Shown here piece after piece: positions 16,358-25,274 of a DNA stretch of 64,000 nt (the first letter of the stretch is position 1; each line of letters starts with the position of its first letter). The notes beneath the pieces were generated by a model. It was given only the letters and a program-made list of their open reading frames with translations. It searched no databases and had not been told where the DNA came from. Location of the stretch: the NCBI GenBank assembly GCA_964390725.1, contig CAYMIW010000005.1, positions 1 through 64,000 on the forward strand, read 5' to 3'. The position numbers and the translations under genes were made by a program. Source of the stretch: JAABTH01 sp964390725 (GTDB lineage Bacteria; Bacillota; Dethiobacteria; DTU022).

Positions 16358-16702
16358 GTGGTAAAGATGGTTAATAAGACAAATAAAAAAAGACCACCGG
16401 TTTCTGATTTCCCAAGGCAACATCGGGGAAATCGGTACAGTGTGTACAGGTTGTTTTCGAGTATCGGTATAGTAATCATCCTGGGTTTGCTCATAATGAC
16501 AGGGGCTCAGTATATTCAGCAGTACCGGTCTGCACAGGAACTGGCCCGTTATGAAGAAAAGATTGCGGAACAGAAGGCTCGCCATGATGAGCTGCAGGCA
16601 GAAATCGAAAGATTACAGCACAACGATTATATAGAGGTCCTGGCCCGGGATAGGCTGGGGTTGGTTAAACCAGGTGAGATAATTTTCCAGTTAGAGGATT
16701 GA
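16358..16702 (+). CDS. divIC: DivIC/FtsL-type septum formation initiator
   Basis: This 114-residue bitopic cell-division protein has a basic cytoplasmic N-terminus (1-30), one membrane helix (about 31-52) and an extracytoplasmic coiled coil (EEKIAEQKARHDELQAEIERL). It ends in the family motif DYIEVLARDRLGLVKPGE. It would act with FtsL and FtsQ/DivIB in the divisome. The start is GTG at 16358 or ATG at 16367; neither has a strong SD. Its last codons overlap the -35 of a promoter for the next gene. Position between hup and yabR matches Bacillota synteny. Confidence 0.9.
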   Translation: MVKMVNKTNKKRPPVSDFPRQHRGNRYSVYRLFSSIGIVIILGLLIMTGAQYIQQYRSAQELARYEEKIAEQKARHDELQAEIERLQHNDYIEVLARDRLGLVKPGEIIFQLED

Positions 16703-16726
16703 CAATAAATCCAAAAAAGTTATAAT
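16699..16726 (+). promoter_or_regulatory. Near-consensus sigma-A promoter for yabR
   Basis: A perfect TTGACA (16699-16704), a 16-nt spacer and a perfect TATAAT (16721-16726) form one of the strongest promoter matches in the window. The -35 overlaps the divIC stop codon. Transcription would start near 16733, about 35 nt before the yabR start. Confidence 0.75.
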
Positions 16727-16767
16727 AACCTTAGTCTTCAACAATTACGTACAAGGAGGAGTTTTTT

Positions 16768-17181
16768 ATCAAGAGTAACATTGTAGTAGGCAGTATTATG
16801 GAAGGGGTGATCACCGGTATAACAAAATTCGGAGCTTTCATTGAGCTGCCCGGAGGTGTTACCGGTCTGGTTCATATTTCTGAAATTGCTGATGAGTACG
16901 TAAAGGATATAAACGACTTTTTTAAGAAATCCGACGTAGTTAAGGTGAAAGTCCTGACCGTGGAAAATAACGGTAAAATAGGTCTTTCTATTCGTCAGGC
17001 TTCAGAAAACTATAAACCACCTGGGAAAAATGATCGAGGCAAATCAGCTGCAGTAAACAAAGCTTCATTTGAGGATAAGATGAACCGCTTCCTGAAAGAA
17101 AGCGATGAACGCCTGCTCGATTTAAAACGCAATACTGAATCAAAAAGAGGGGGCCGCAGTTCTTTCAAAGAAGCCTTTTAA
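16768..17181 (+). CDS. yabR: S1-domain RNA-binding protein YabR, probable AUC start
   Basis: This small protein has a single S1 (OB-fold) RNA-binding domain (residues about 5-75; GVITGITKFGAFIELP, GLVHISEIADEYVKDIN, GKIGLSIRQA) and a basic tail. The first canonical start, ATG at 16798, would cut away the first S1 strand (VVGSI). The frame is open back to a TAG at 16732 with no ATG, GTG or TTG. AAGGAGGA at 16753-16760 lies exactly 7 nt before an in-frame ATC at 16768, which would give a normal-length S1 protein of 137 residues. I therefore favour an AUC start, with ATG 16798 as the conservative alternative. Confidence 0.85.
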   Translation: MKSNIVVGSIMEGVITGITKFGAFIELPGGVTGLVHISEIADEYVKDINDFFKKSDVVKVKVLTVENNGKIGLSIRQASENYKPPGKNDRGKSAAVNKASFEDKMNRFLKESDERLLDLKRNTESKRGGRSSFKEAF

Positions 17182-17217
17182 TATAGAAAAAATTCCAGGG
17201 CTTAAGTATCAGAAAGG

Positions 17218-17241
17218 CACTCTGTTTCAGGGTGTTTTTTT
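17218..17241 (+). terminator. Terminator after yabR
   Basis: CACTCT (17218-17223) pairs with AGGGTG (17229-17234) around a 5-nt loop and is followed by seven T residues. The stem is short, but its position and T tract are good. Confidence 0.65.
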
Positions 17242-17265
17242 ATCTTTTACCGTTGGTGATTAGCA

Positions 17266-18693
17266 TTGGAAACGCTGTTAAAAAGAGTAAAAGCCTTTAT
17301 CAGTAAAAACAAGCTGCTTGAAACAGGGGAAACGGTTGTATTAGCTGTTTCGGGAGGGCCGGATTCGTTGTGCCTATTGCATCTTTTCAACAGGTTTGCT
17401 GAAGAAATGCAGCTTAAACTGGTTGTTGCTCATCTGAATCACTGTTTAAGGCCTGAAGGTAAAGCTGAAGCCGAAGGAGTAGGCGGATTGGCCAAAAGGC
17501 TAGGTTTGCCCTGTGAGATCAAAGCAGTCGACATCAACAAGCTAAAAAAAGAGCTGGGTATAGGAGAAGAGGAGGCCGGGAGAAAGGCCCGCTATGATTT
17601 AATGCTGGAAACAGCTAAAAAGTACGGAGCAAAAAGCATAGCAACGGGCCACCACCGTGATGATCAGGCCGAAACGATTCTGCTCAACATTTTAAGGGGA
17701 AGCAGTGTGGATGGCCTGGCCGGTATATTGCCCCGGCGTTTTTGGAAAGGTTTTTTTCTGATTCGCCCTCTCCTCTGTCTTCAAAGGCAGGAGATTGAAT
17801 CATTTTGCAAAAAGCAGGGTTTTGAACCGTATATCGATAGCAGTAACCTGGAGACTAACTATAAAAGGAATCAGGTCAGGTTAAAACTGATTCCCTGCCT
17901 GGAAAAGAACTATAACCCGAAAATAAGAGACAGCCTGGCCGGTTTAGCTGAATTTGCAGCCCGCGATCGCCTTTTTTTGCAATACCTGGCCCGCAAAAAA
18001 TATAAAGAGATGGTTAAAGCTTTTCAAGATGGTTCAGCTTTCAAGATTGATGATTTGCAGGCCCTTCCGGATGCCCTGAAAAGCCGTGTCCTTTATATGG
18101 CGCTGAGGAAGTATTTGCCGTCCGGTAAGATTTACCGTTACCACTTGGAAAGATTGCTCGATTTGGCAGAAAACGGTTTGACCGGTTCCCGGGTAACCTT
18201 ACCCGGTGGCTTTAGCGGGCAGGTTAGTTACGACAGACTATTGTTGTCCATGGTAGAAAACAGGCCAACCAAACTGGAGACCCCCCTGAGGTTAACTGTC
18301 CCGGGCAGGGTTACCCTGCCTGAAGGTTATAGCATAACCTCCAGGATCGTAGACAGAAAAGCTATTCAGTGGCCGCCTAAAAAACACCAGGCTTTTATTG
18401 ATTATTGTTGCTTACCCCGGGGAGACCTTCAGATCAGGTTTCGTTTGCCGGGAGATATATTTCATCCGCAGGGTGCCCCGGGAGCAAAAAAACTGAAAGA
18501 ATTTTTCATAGATCAAAAAATTCCCCGTTTCAGGCGTGACGAGACCCCCCTGGTTACCGTTGGCAGCGATATCGTCTGGGTAGCAGGGGTGAGGATTTCT
18601 GAAAAGTATAGAACCAGGGAGTCAACAGAAACAGTTTTAGTCCTCGAATATAAGGTAAAGCTGCGCAGGTCAAAACTAAACAAAGGTGGTTAG
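17266..18693 (+). CDS. tilS: tRNA(Ile)-lysidine synthetase
   Basis: This 475-residue enzyme uses ATP and lysine to convert the wobble C of tRNA-Ile(CAU) to lysidine, so that it reads AUA. The N-terminal PP-loop ATPase motif SGGPDS is near residue 30, followed by HLNHCLRPE and HHRDDQAETILLN. The central TilS domain and the C-terminal TilS_C domain (LPGDIFHPQGAPGAKKLKE, IPRFRRDE) are complete. The start is TTG. In many Bacillota spoIIE lies just before tilS; it is missing here. hpt follows 3 nt downstream. Confidence 0.95.
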   Translation: METLLKRVKAFISKNKLLETGETVVLAVSGGPDSLCLLHLFNRFAEEMQLKLVVAHLNHCLRPEGKAEAEGVGGLAKRLGLPCEIKAVDINKLKKELGIGEEEAGRKARYDLMLETAKKYGAKSIATGHHRDDQAETILLNILRGSSVDGLAGILPRRFWKGFFLIRPLLCLQRQEIESFCKKQGFEPYIDSSNLETNYKRNQVRLKLIPCLEKNYNPKIRDSLAGLAEFAARDRLFLQYLARKKYKEMVKAFQDGSAFKIDDLQALPDALKSRVLYMALRKYLPSGKIYRYHLERLLDLAENGLTGSRVTLPGGFSGQVSYDRLLLSMVENRPTKLETPLRLTVPGRVTLPEGYSITSRIVDRKAIQWPPKKHQAFIDYCCLPRGDLQIRFRLPGDIFHPQGAPGAKKLKEFFIDQKIPRFRRDETPLVTVGSDIVWVAGVRISEKYRTRESTETVLVLEYKVKLRRSKLNKGG

Positions 18694-18696
18694 CAG

Positions 18697-19224
18697 ATGT
18701 CTGAAGAAAAAATGGAAGTAATGCTGGCTTCGGAAGATATACAGAAAAGAATTATTGAATTAGCTAATTCTATTAACGACGATTATAAAGGAAAAAAGCT
18801 TTTATTGATCGGAGTTTTAAAAGGGGCTGTGGTTTTTCTCAGTGACTTGATCAGGCAGTTGAATATACCCCTTGAAATTGATTTTATGGCGGTTTCGAGT
18901 TATGGGGCCGACACTACATCCTCCGGGGTGGTTAGAATTCAGAAAGACCTTGAGCAGAGCATCAAGGATAAAGATGTTCTTATAGTGGAGGATATAGTTG
19001 ACACAGGCCTGACATTAAGTTATTTATTTGACAACCTGGCCAGTCGTGGTCCCTCATCAATAAAGGTGGTAACCCTGCTCGATAAACCTGACCGCCGCCA
19101 GGTCGAGTTCAACCCGGATTATTGTGGTTTTGTTATACCGGATCGCTTTGTAATCGGTTATGGACTTGATTTTGATGAAAATTATCGCCAATTGCCCGAT
19201 ATTTGCGTACTGAAACAACACTAA
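18697..19224 (+). CDS. hpt: Hypoxanthine-guanine phosphoribosyltransferase
   Basis: This 175-residue purine-salvage enzyme joins hypoxanthine or guanine to PRPP. The PRPP-binding motif VLIVEDIVDTGLTL and the flexible-loop region SSYGADTTSSG are typical, as is the ending GYGLDFDENYRQLPDI. The start is ATG after AAGGTGG. It lies between tilS and ftsH as in Bacillus. Confidence 0.96.
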   Translation: MSEEKMEVMLASEDIQKRIIELANSINDDYKGKKLLLIGVLKGAVVFLSDLIRQLNIPLEIDFMAVSSYGADTTSSGVVRIQKDLEQSIKDKDVLIVEDIVDTGLTLSYLFDNLASRGPSSIKVVTLLDKPDRRQVEFNPDYCGFVIPDRFVIGYGLDFDENYRQLPDICVLKQH

Positions 19225-19335
19225 GTACAGGATAATGCCCCGTAAAGAAGGCTCGGCCTTTTATTGCTTCAGGGGTAAGGGTGTGTTAAAATTGAGTTTA
19301 GGCTTTACGGACCGAGTTGGGAAGGAGGTATCTTT

Positions 19336-21330
19336 TTGAGTCCATTTTTAAGGCAAATTACGTTCTATCTGGTTATTGCCCTGGTTGTCTTTGCTCTGCT
19401 GGCGACATTTAATACTGGTAGCCCGCCGGAAGAGATAAGGTATGACCAGTTTATCCGTAACATAGAAAATGGTGATGTAAGTGAAGTGGTAATTTACGGT
19501 ACTGACGTGGAAGCTATTCTGGTTGATGGCACCGAGGTTGTAACAGTTCGGCCGGATGACCACAATTTGACTGCGCTGCTGCTTGAGAATGATATTCACT
19601 ATGAAACCAATAAGGCACGCAGCCCCGCCTGGTGGCAAAGTGCCCTGACATACATGATTCCATTTCTGCTTATTATCGGGATTTTCTTCTTTTTTATGAA
19701 CCAATCGCAGGGTGGCGGTAATAAAGTAATGAATTTTGGAAAAAGCCGCGCTCGTCTGCAGGAAGGGGATAAGAAGAAAGTAACCTTTAAGGATGTAGCC
19801 GGAGCAGATGAGGAACGTGCCGAGTTATCGGAAGTGGTAGATTTTCTTAAAGATCCGCGTAAGTACATTGAAATAGGAGCCCGTATACCGAAAGGGATTC
19901 TGCTTGTTGGTCCACCGGGAACAGGCAAGACATTACTGGCCCGTGCAGTAGCGGGAGAGGCAGGGGTTCCATTTTTTAGCATTAGCGGTTCTGATTTTGT
20001 TGAAATGTTTGTCGGTGTCGGAGCGTCAAGGGTTCGTGACATGTTTGAAAATGCCAAGAAAAACTCGCCGTGTATTGTATTTATTGATGAAATCGATGCG
20101 GTTGGCCGACAACGTGGTGCTGGTTTGGGAGGGGGACACGATGAAAGAGAGCAAACCCTCAATCAGCTTTTAGTAGAAATGGATGGTTTTGATGTGAATG
20201 AGGGGATTATTATTATCGCGGCAACAAACCGTCCCGATATCCTTGATCCTGCATTGCTCAGGCCAGGCCGTTTTGATAGGGAAATAACCGTTGGGTTGCC
20301 CGATGTGAAAGGGCGGGAAGAGATATTAAAAGTGCACTCCCGCAATAAGCCTCTTGCTAAAGAGGTTGACTTAAAAGTACTTGCCCGTGGGACTCCCGGT
20401 TTTACAGGGGCGGATCTTGAAAATGTAGTTAATGAAGCAGCTTTACTGACTGCCAGGGTTTCTGAAAAGTTAATCAGCATGAAGTCCCTTGAGGAAGCTG
20501 TGGAAAGAGTGGTAGCAGGAACTCAGAAAAAAAGCAGGGTTATCAGTGCCTTTGAAAAGAAAATTGTTGCTTATCATGAAGCAGGGCATGCTCTTGTTGG
20601 TTATCTGCTTCCACACACTGATCCTGTGCACAAGGTATCAATTATACCGCGTGGAAGAGCAGGCGGATATACACTGATGTTTCCTGAAGAAGATCGGTAT
20701 TACATGACAAAAACCGAACTTCTCGACAGGGTCAGCACTCTGCTCGGGGGCCGGGTTGCCGAAAAGCTGGTATTAAATGATATCAGTACCGGGGCTCAGA
20801 ATGACTTAGAAAGAGCGACTTCTATTGTCAGGCAGATGATTATGGAATACGGTATGAGTGACACCCTGGGACCAATTACTCTTGGGAAAAAGCACGACCA
20901 GGTATTTCTTGGGCGTGACCTGGCCAGGGATCGCGACTATAGTGAAGAAATTGCCAAATCTATAGATCAGGAAATTCGTAAAACGATTGATAACTGTTAT
21001 CAGCAAGCCCAAGACATTCTCGAAAATGAAAGAGACAAATTGGAAAGAATTGCCCAGGCCCTGCTCGAAAAAGAAACTCTTGATGCAGATGAAATTAAAG
21101 CCTTGGTTGAAGGTAAGGAGCTTCCGGAAAAAGAAAGTGAAGAGGAGCAGGATAAGCACGGATCTTCAGTAATTGAAGAAGAAAAACAGGATGATCAGGC
21201 GGAGACTTATTCTGAAGATGAAATTAAGGAAGCTGCTGTGAAAACAGAAAAAATAGAAGTAATTAAGGATAGAAATGAGCAGCGTGCCTCTTTCCAACAG
21301 CGCGCAGGCCAAAAAAACAGTAACAGTTAA
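19336..21330 (+). CDS. ftsH: ATP-dependent zinc metalloprotease FtsH
   Basis: This 664-residue membrane-anchored AAA+ protease degrades misassembled membrane proteins and regulators. It has two membrane helices (about 7-24 and 105-124) flanking an extracytoplasmic segment. The AAA module has Walker A GPPGTGKT (about 192), Walker B FIDEID and the SRH arginines, and the protease has the zinc site HEAGH (about 414-418). The C-terminal 60 residues are acidic and of low complexity. The start is TTG after GGGAAGGAGG. A strong terminator follows. Confidence 0.97.
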   Translation: MSPFLRQITFYLVIALVVFALLATFNTGSPPEEIRYDQFIRNIENGDVSEVVIYGTDVEAILVDGTEVVTVRPDDHNLTALLLENDIHYETNKARSPAWWQSALTYMIPFLLIIGIFFFFMNQSQGGGNKVMNFGKSRARLQEGDKKKVTFKDVAGADEERAELSEVVDFLKDPRKYIEIGARIPKGILLVGPPGTGKTLLARAVAGEAGVPFFSISGSDFVEMFVGVGASRVRDMFENAKKNSPCIVFIDEIDAVGRQRGAGLGGGHDEREQTLNQLLVEMDGFDVNEGIIIIAATNRPDILDPALLRPGRFDREITVGLPDVKGREEILKVHSRNKPLAKEVDLKVLARGTPGFTGADLENVVNEAALLTARVSEKLISMKSLEEAVERVVAGTQKKSRVISAFEKKIVAYHEAGHALVGYLLPHTDPVHKVSIIPRGRAGGYTLMFPEEDRYYMTKTELLDRVSTLLGGRVAEKLVLNDISTGAQNDLERATSIVRQMIMEYGMSDTLGPITLGKKHDQVFLGRDLARDRDYSEEIAKSIDQEIRKTIDNCYQQAQDILENERDKLERIAQALLEKETLDADEIKALVEGKELPEKESEEEQDKHGSSVIEEEKQDDQAETYSEDEIKEAAVKTEKIEVIKDRNEQRASFQQRAGQKNSNS

Positions 21331-21335
21331 ACTGG

Positions 21336-21364
21336 AAAAGGAACCGCAAGGTTCCTTTTTTTAT
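21336..21364 (+). terminator. Terminator after ftsH
   Basis: A perfect 10-bp stem (21336-21345 with 21350-21359) closes a GCAA tetraloop and runs into a T tract. Confidence 0.9.
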
Positions 21365-21379
21365 TGAGGTGATTGACAG

Positions 21380-22333
21380 GTGGCGCAAGGCATAACAGCT
21401 ATTGAAGGTATAAAAGTTGGTGTTGCTGGCGACCTTAATGGAGCAACTGGGGTGACAGTTGTCCTGGTGGAAGAAGGAGCACGTGCAGCCGTTGAAGTGC
21501 GGGGTTCAGCACCGGGAACCAGGGAAACAGATCTTTTAAAAGCTGGCAGGCTGATCCGGGAAATACAGGCGCTCGTCTTGGCCGGCGGCAGTGCATACGG
21601 GTTGAATGCGGCCAGTGGTGTGATGGATTACCTTGAAGAACGAGGGTTGGGGTTTCCTGTTGGCCCATTGTCTGTTCCAATTGTACCTTCTGCAGTATTG
21701 TTTGATCTATTTATCGGAGACAGCAGTATCAGGCCGGATCAAAAAATGGGTTATTCAGCCTGTATTAATGCAACCAGTGGTCCTGTACCGGAAGGTTGTG
21801 TGGGGGCGGGTACAGGAGCAACAATAGCAAAAATTAACGGTATGGAGGGTGCTGTAAAAAGTGGACAGGGTTCTGCGGCATTAACCCGGGGTGAACTTGT
21901 TGTTGCTGCCCTGGTTGTGGTCAATGCTTTTGGTGATATATACAGCAAAAACGGAGAACTGATAGCCGGACCGCGAAACCGTGAAAGTGGATTAATGGAA
22001 AGAACCATCGATCTGATTCTCGGAAAAGAGGTTGAAGGATTTCCCGGCAATACCACCCTGGGTGTTATTGCAACTAATGCATCTCTGGACAACGCTGAAT
22101 TGAACAAGGTTTGTCAACTGGCACATAATGGTCTGGCTCGTTCTATTTGGCCTGTTCATACCATGTGGGACGGAGACACCATATTTTCCCTGTCGAGGGG
22201 CGAGTTACAAGCTGATATAAATACGGTTGGCTTAATGGCTGCAGAGGCTATGGAAAATGCAGTCAGAAGAGCTATTTTTACTGCCACTACCCTTTCTGAC
22301 ATTCCTGCGCTTAATGATCTTGCTTCCCGTTGA
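21380..22333 (+). CDS. P1 family peptidase (DmpA/NylC-like Ntn hydrolase)
   Basis: This 317-residue protein is of the P1/S58 N-terminal nucleophile hydrolase family. The family includes L-aminopeptidase/D-amidase DmpA and the nylon-oligomer hydrolase NylC, which self-cleave into two subunits. The probable autocleavage site is Asn224-Thr225 (FPGNTTLGVIATNA), of the NylC Asn/Thr type rather than the DmpA Gly/Ser type. The downstream HTMWDGDTIFSLS motif is conserved. The start is GTG after GAGGTGATT. It stands alone after the ftsH terminator. The substrate is unknown; small peptides or amides are likely. Confidence 0.9.
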   Translation: MAQGITAIEGIKVGVAGDLNGATGVTVVLVEEGARAAVEVRGSAPGTRETDLLKAGRLIREIQALVLAGGSAYGLNAASGVMDYLEERGLGFPVGPLSVPIVPSAVLFDLFIGDSSIRPDQKMGYSACINATSGPVPEGCVGAGTGATIAKINGMEGAVKSGQGSAALTRGELVVAALVVVNAFGDIYSKNGELIAGPRNRESGLMERTIDLILGKEVEGFPGNTTLGVIATNASLDNAELNKVCQLAHNGLARSIWPVHTMWDGDTIFSLSRGELQADINTVGLMAAEAMENAVRRAIFTATTLSDIPALNDLASR

Positions 22334-22510
22334 TATACTCTACTTTTCCCAATTTATTTCGCGGTTGCCATTTGGTTATTGATTAATAAATTATCCGGAA
22401 ACAGTTTTTACTACGGCAGGAATTCAAACTATTATGTTGAAATAAACAATTTGTCTGCGTATTAACCTTGGAAGTAAGAGAATATTTAAAATAATAAGGA
22501 GGTTGTTTTT

Positions 22511-24274
22511 ATGCCGTTGGATCCGACCAAGCATGCCGACTGGGAAATTGCAGAGGCTGCGGAAGCAAAAATGAAGCAGGTATACGAACTGGCGGAAGAG
22601 TTAAAGCTCGAAAAGGAAGAGCTGCTTCCCCACGGACATTACGTAGCGAAAGTTGATTACAAGCAAGTTCTGGAAAGGTTAAAAGATAAACCGGATGGCA
22701 AGTATATTGATGTTACAGCAATAACCCCTACCCCGCTGGGCGAAGGAAAATCGACTTCAACAATGGGCTTAACCCAGGGAATGGGCAAACTGGGTAACAA
22801 TGTTATTGCTACCATCCGGCAGCCATCAGGTGGGCCGACAATGAACGTTAAGGGGTCTGCCGCAGGTGGTGGCCTGTCCCAGTGCATTCCCCTGACTCCA
22901 TTTTCACTTGGCCTTACCGGGGATATAAATGCCATAATGAATGCTCATAACCTGGCTATGGTAGCGCTGACATCGCGGATTCAACACGAATTTAATTCGA
23001 CAGATGCCTTTCTTGAGCGCAGTGGGCTAAAAAGGCTTAACATCGATCCTCGCAACGTAGAGATGAAGTGGATTATTGATTTTTGCGCTCAGGCATTGAG
23101 AAATATTATCATCGGTTTGGGCGGTAGAAGAGACGGCTTTATGATGAATTCCAATTTTGCTATTGCCGTATCGTCAGAAGTTATGGCTATTCTTGCAGTA
23201 GCCAAAGATTTAAAAGATATGCGGGAGCGTATGGCAAAAATAGTTGTAGCTTATGATAAGAGGGGTAACCCTGTTACTACAGGCGACCTTGATGTTGCCG
23301 GAGCGATGACAGCCTGGATGGTTGAAGCTATCAACCCGAACTTGTTGCAAACCATTGAAGGCCAGCCGGTATTTGTTCACGCCGGCCCATTTGCAAATAT
23401 CGCAATAGGACAGTCTTCGATTATTGCTGACCGAATCGCTCTGAAACTAAGCGATTATGTAATTACGGAATCAGGATTTGCCGCTGACATTGGTTTTGAA
23501 AAGTTCTGGAACCTCAAGTGCCGGATGTCAGGCCTTACTCCTCATTGTGCGGTTATTGTTGCGACAATACGTGCCCTGAAGTGCCATGGTGGTGCCCCCC
23601 TGCCCCTGCCGGGACAACCGCTTGATCCGGCTTATGGTGAGGAAAACGTAGGATGGGTAGAAAAAGGCTGTGAAAACCTTATTCACCATATTAAGACTGT
23701 TAAGAAAGCCGGTATTAATCCGGTTGTCTGCATCAATCATTTCTACACTGATACTGAAAACGAAGTTAAAGCTGTTCGTCGCCTTGCTGAAGAGGCAGGC
23801 GCCCGGGTTGCACTTTCGAAGCACTGGCAGTACGGTGGAGAAGGTGCTGTTGAGTTCGCTGAGGCTGTTGTTGATGCATGTAATGAACCCAACGACTTTA
23901 AATTCCTATATGAGCTTGAAACACCCTTGCGCGAACGCATTGAATTAATTGCAACAGAAGTGTACGGGGCGGATGGAGTTGAGTATTCCGCAGAAGCCCT
24001 GGAAAAGGCAAAGAAAATGGAAGCTGATCCTAAATTCCAAAAAATGGGCACCTGCATGGTTAAGACACATCTCAGTTTAACTGATAATCCTATGTTGAAA
24101 GGTGTACCCAAGGGATGGCGTCTCAACGTTCGTGATATCCTTACCTATGGTGGTGCGGACTTTGTTGTTCCAGTTGCCGGTGCAATATCACTTATGCCTG
24201 GAACTGCCGCCAATCCTGCTTATCGTAGGGTAGATGTCGATGTTGATACAGGAAAGGTAAAAGGGTTGTTTTAG
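22511..24274 (+). CDS. fhs: Formate-tetrahydrofolate ligase
   Basis: This 587-residue enzyme makes 10-formyl-THF from formate, THF and ATP. It is the second methyl-branch step of the Wood-Ljungdahl pathway and also serves purine synthesis. The P-loop TPLGEGKST is near residue 75. VRQ/RQPSGGPTMNVKGSAAGGG and FINLTGDINA-like motifs follow, and the length is slightly above the usual 555-560. The start is ATG after AAGGAGG. It lies next to the folate biosynthesis operon but convergent to it, and within reach of the FNT channel and PFOR genes. Acetogenic or syntrophic metabolism is an inference. Confidence 0.96.
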   Translation: MPLDPTKHADWEIAEAAEAKMKQVYELAEELKLEKEELLPHGHYVAKVDYKQVLERLKDKPDGKYIDVTAITPTPLGEGKSTSTMGLTQGMGKLGNNVIATIRQPSGGPTMNVKGSAAGGGLSQCIPLTPFSLGLTGDINAIMNAHNLAMVALTSRIQHEFNSTDAFLERSGLKRLNIDPRNVEMKWIIDFCAQALRNIIIGLGGRRDGFMMNSNFAIAVSSEVMAILAVAKDLKDMRERMAKIVVAYDKRGNPVTTGDLDVAGAMTAWMVEAINPNLLQTIEGQPVFVHAGPFANIAIGQSSIIADRIALKLSDYVITESGFAADIGFEKFWNLKCRMSGLTPHCAVIVATIRALKCHGGAPLPLPGQPLDPAYGEENVGWVEKGCENLIHHIKTVKKAGINPVVCINHFYTDTENEVKAVRRLAEEAGARVALSKHWQYGGEGAVEFAEAVVDACNEPNDFKFLYELETPLRERIELIATEVYGADGVEYSAEALEKAKKMEADPKFQKMGTCMVKTHLSLTDNPMLKGVPKGWRLNVRDILTYGGADFVVPVAGAISLMPGTAANPAYRRVDVDVDTGKVKGLF

Positions 24275-24307
24275 ATAGTATTAAGCGGTTCTATATATAA
24301 ATAAATT

Positions 24308-24330
24308 AGGGCGCTTAAAGCGCCCTTTTT
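24308..24330 (+). terminator. Terminator between fhs and folK
   Basis: AGGGCGC (24308-24314) pairs with GCGCCCT (24320-24326) around a 5-nt loop, followed by TTTT. It ends fhs and may also serve the convergent folate operon weakly. Confidence 0.85.
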
Positions 24331-24353
24331 GTATAATAATATATAAAGTTAAA

Positions 24354-24857
24354 TTAAGAGTCCCAGCCAGGGGAGAGATATAATTCTACACTTTCTGTTG
24401 AAACTTGCTTGGATATAAGTTGTTTCACCGATTTCGTCATGCCTGGAATTACCAGGGTGGGATTAATATCAGCCAGGGGTATAAGAACAAAGTTACGTTC
24501 AGCCATACGCGGGTGCGGTAGTTCAAGCAGGGGGGAGCACATTCGAATTTTATCGTAGATTAGCAGATCGAGATCAATAATCCTTGGACCCCAACGTACT
24601 TTTCTTACCCTTCCCAACAGGTCTTCAATATCCAGCATAGTCTCCATCAGCAGGGTTGGTGTAAGAACAGTTTGTAATTCGGCGCAGGCGTTTAAGAAAG
24701 TATTTTGCCTGGGCCCGCCGACAGGTGCCGTTTCATATATAGAGGATAACTTAACCACTTTTGTTCCGGGCATACTTCTTAATTGGATTACTGCCTGTTT
24801 TAAATTATTCAGTCGATCACCCAGGTTCGAGCCCAAAGCGATATAAGCGGTTGACAT
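24354..24857 (-). CDS. folK: 2-amino-4-hydroxy-6-hydroxymethyldihydropteridine diphosphokinase
   Basis: This 167-residue HPPK transfers pyrophosphate from ATP to 6-hydroxymethyl-dihydropterin. Family motifs are ALGSNLGDR at the N-terminus, the GPRQNTFLNA strand, RWGPRIIDLDLLIYD (the two catalytic Asp residues) and LPHPRMAERNFVLIPL. It is the last gene of the folate operon. The start is ATG after GGAGTGAT. Confidence 0.96.
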   Translation of the reverse strand: MSTAYIALGSNLGDRLNNLKQAVIQLRSMPGTKVVKLSSIYETAPVGGPRQNTFLNACAELQTVLTPTLLMETMLDIEDLLGRVRKVRWGPRIIDLDLLIYDKIRMCSPLLELPHPRMAERNFVLIPLADINPTLVIPGMTKSVKQLISKQVSTESVELYLSPGWDS

Positions 24858-24909
24858 GATTAATCACTCCATCAGGTATCTTTTAAAGGAAACCGGAACA
24901 AACAGGATA

Positions 24910-25266
24910 CTAACTGCCTGATTTTGTCACGATCACTGAAACGCCACCCTGGACGCCCGGAAGAGGCGGATTTGGTTTTCTCACTTCTACGGTAGCTTCA
25001 TTTACTCCCTTGATTAGTAAGAGCTGATCGGCAATTTCACAGGCCACTGTTTCAAGAAGTTTTTTTGAAGGGCCATACATTACTTTTTCGACTATTGAAA
25101 CTGCCACCCGGTAATCTACCGCGGCATCAATTTCATCTTCCCGGTGATCTGAAAGGTTTACCCCGAGTTCCAGGCTAACCTGGAACTCCTGGCCGAGAGT
25201 TTGTTCTTCAAGCAGAACTCCATGATAAGCATAGCAGGTAATCCTCTCTACGATTATTCTGTCCAT
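24910..25266 (-). CDS. folB: Dihydroneopterin aldolase
   Basis: This 118-residue enzyme splits dihydroneopterin to hydroxymethyl-dihydropterin and glycolaldehyde. It starts DRIIVERITCYAYHGVLLEEQ, with the catalytic Glu in the HGVLxEE region. VDYRVAVSIVEK and the terminal VEVRKPNPPLPG, with the conserved Lys, follow. It lies 8 nt after folP. The start is ATG after GGAGG. Confidence 0.96.
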   Translation of the reverse strand: MDRIIVERITCYAYHGVLLEEQTLGQEFQVSLELGVNLSDHREDEIDAAVDYRVAVSIVEKVMYGPSKKLLETVACEIADQLLLIKGVNEATVEVRKPNPPLPGVQGGVSVIVTKSGS

Positions 25267-25274
25267 TTGCTTTT

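Noticed and set aside
19599..20162. 187-codon reverse-strand reading frame inside ftsH
   Set aside because: It lies wholly antisense to a certain gene, is rich in Ser/Pro/Arg typical of shadow frames, and has no SD or known motif.
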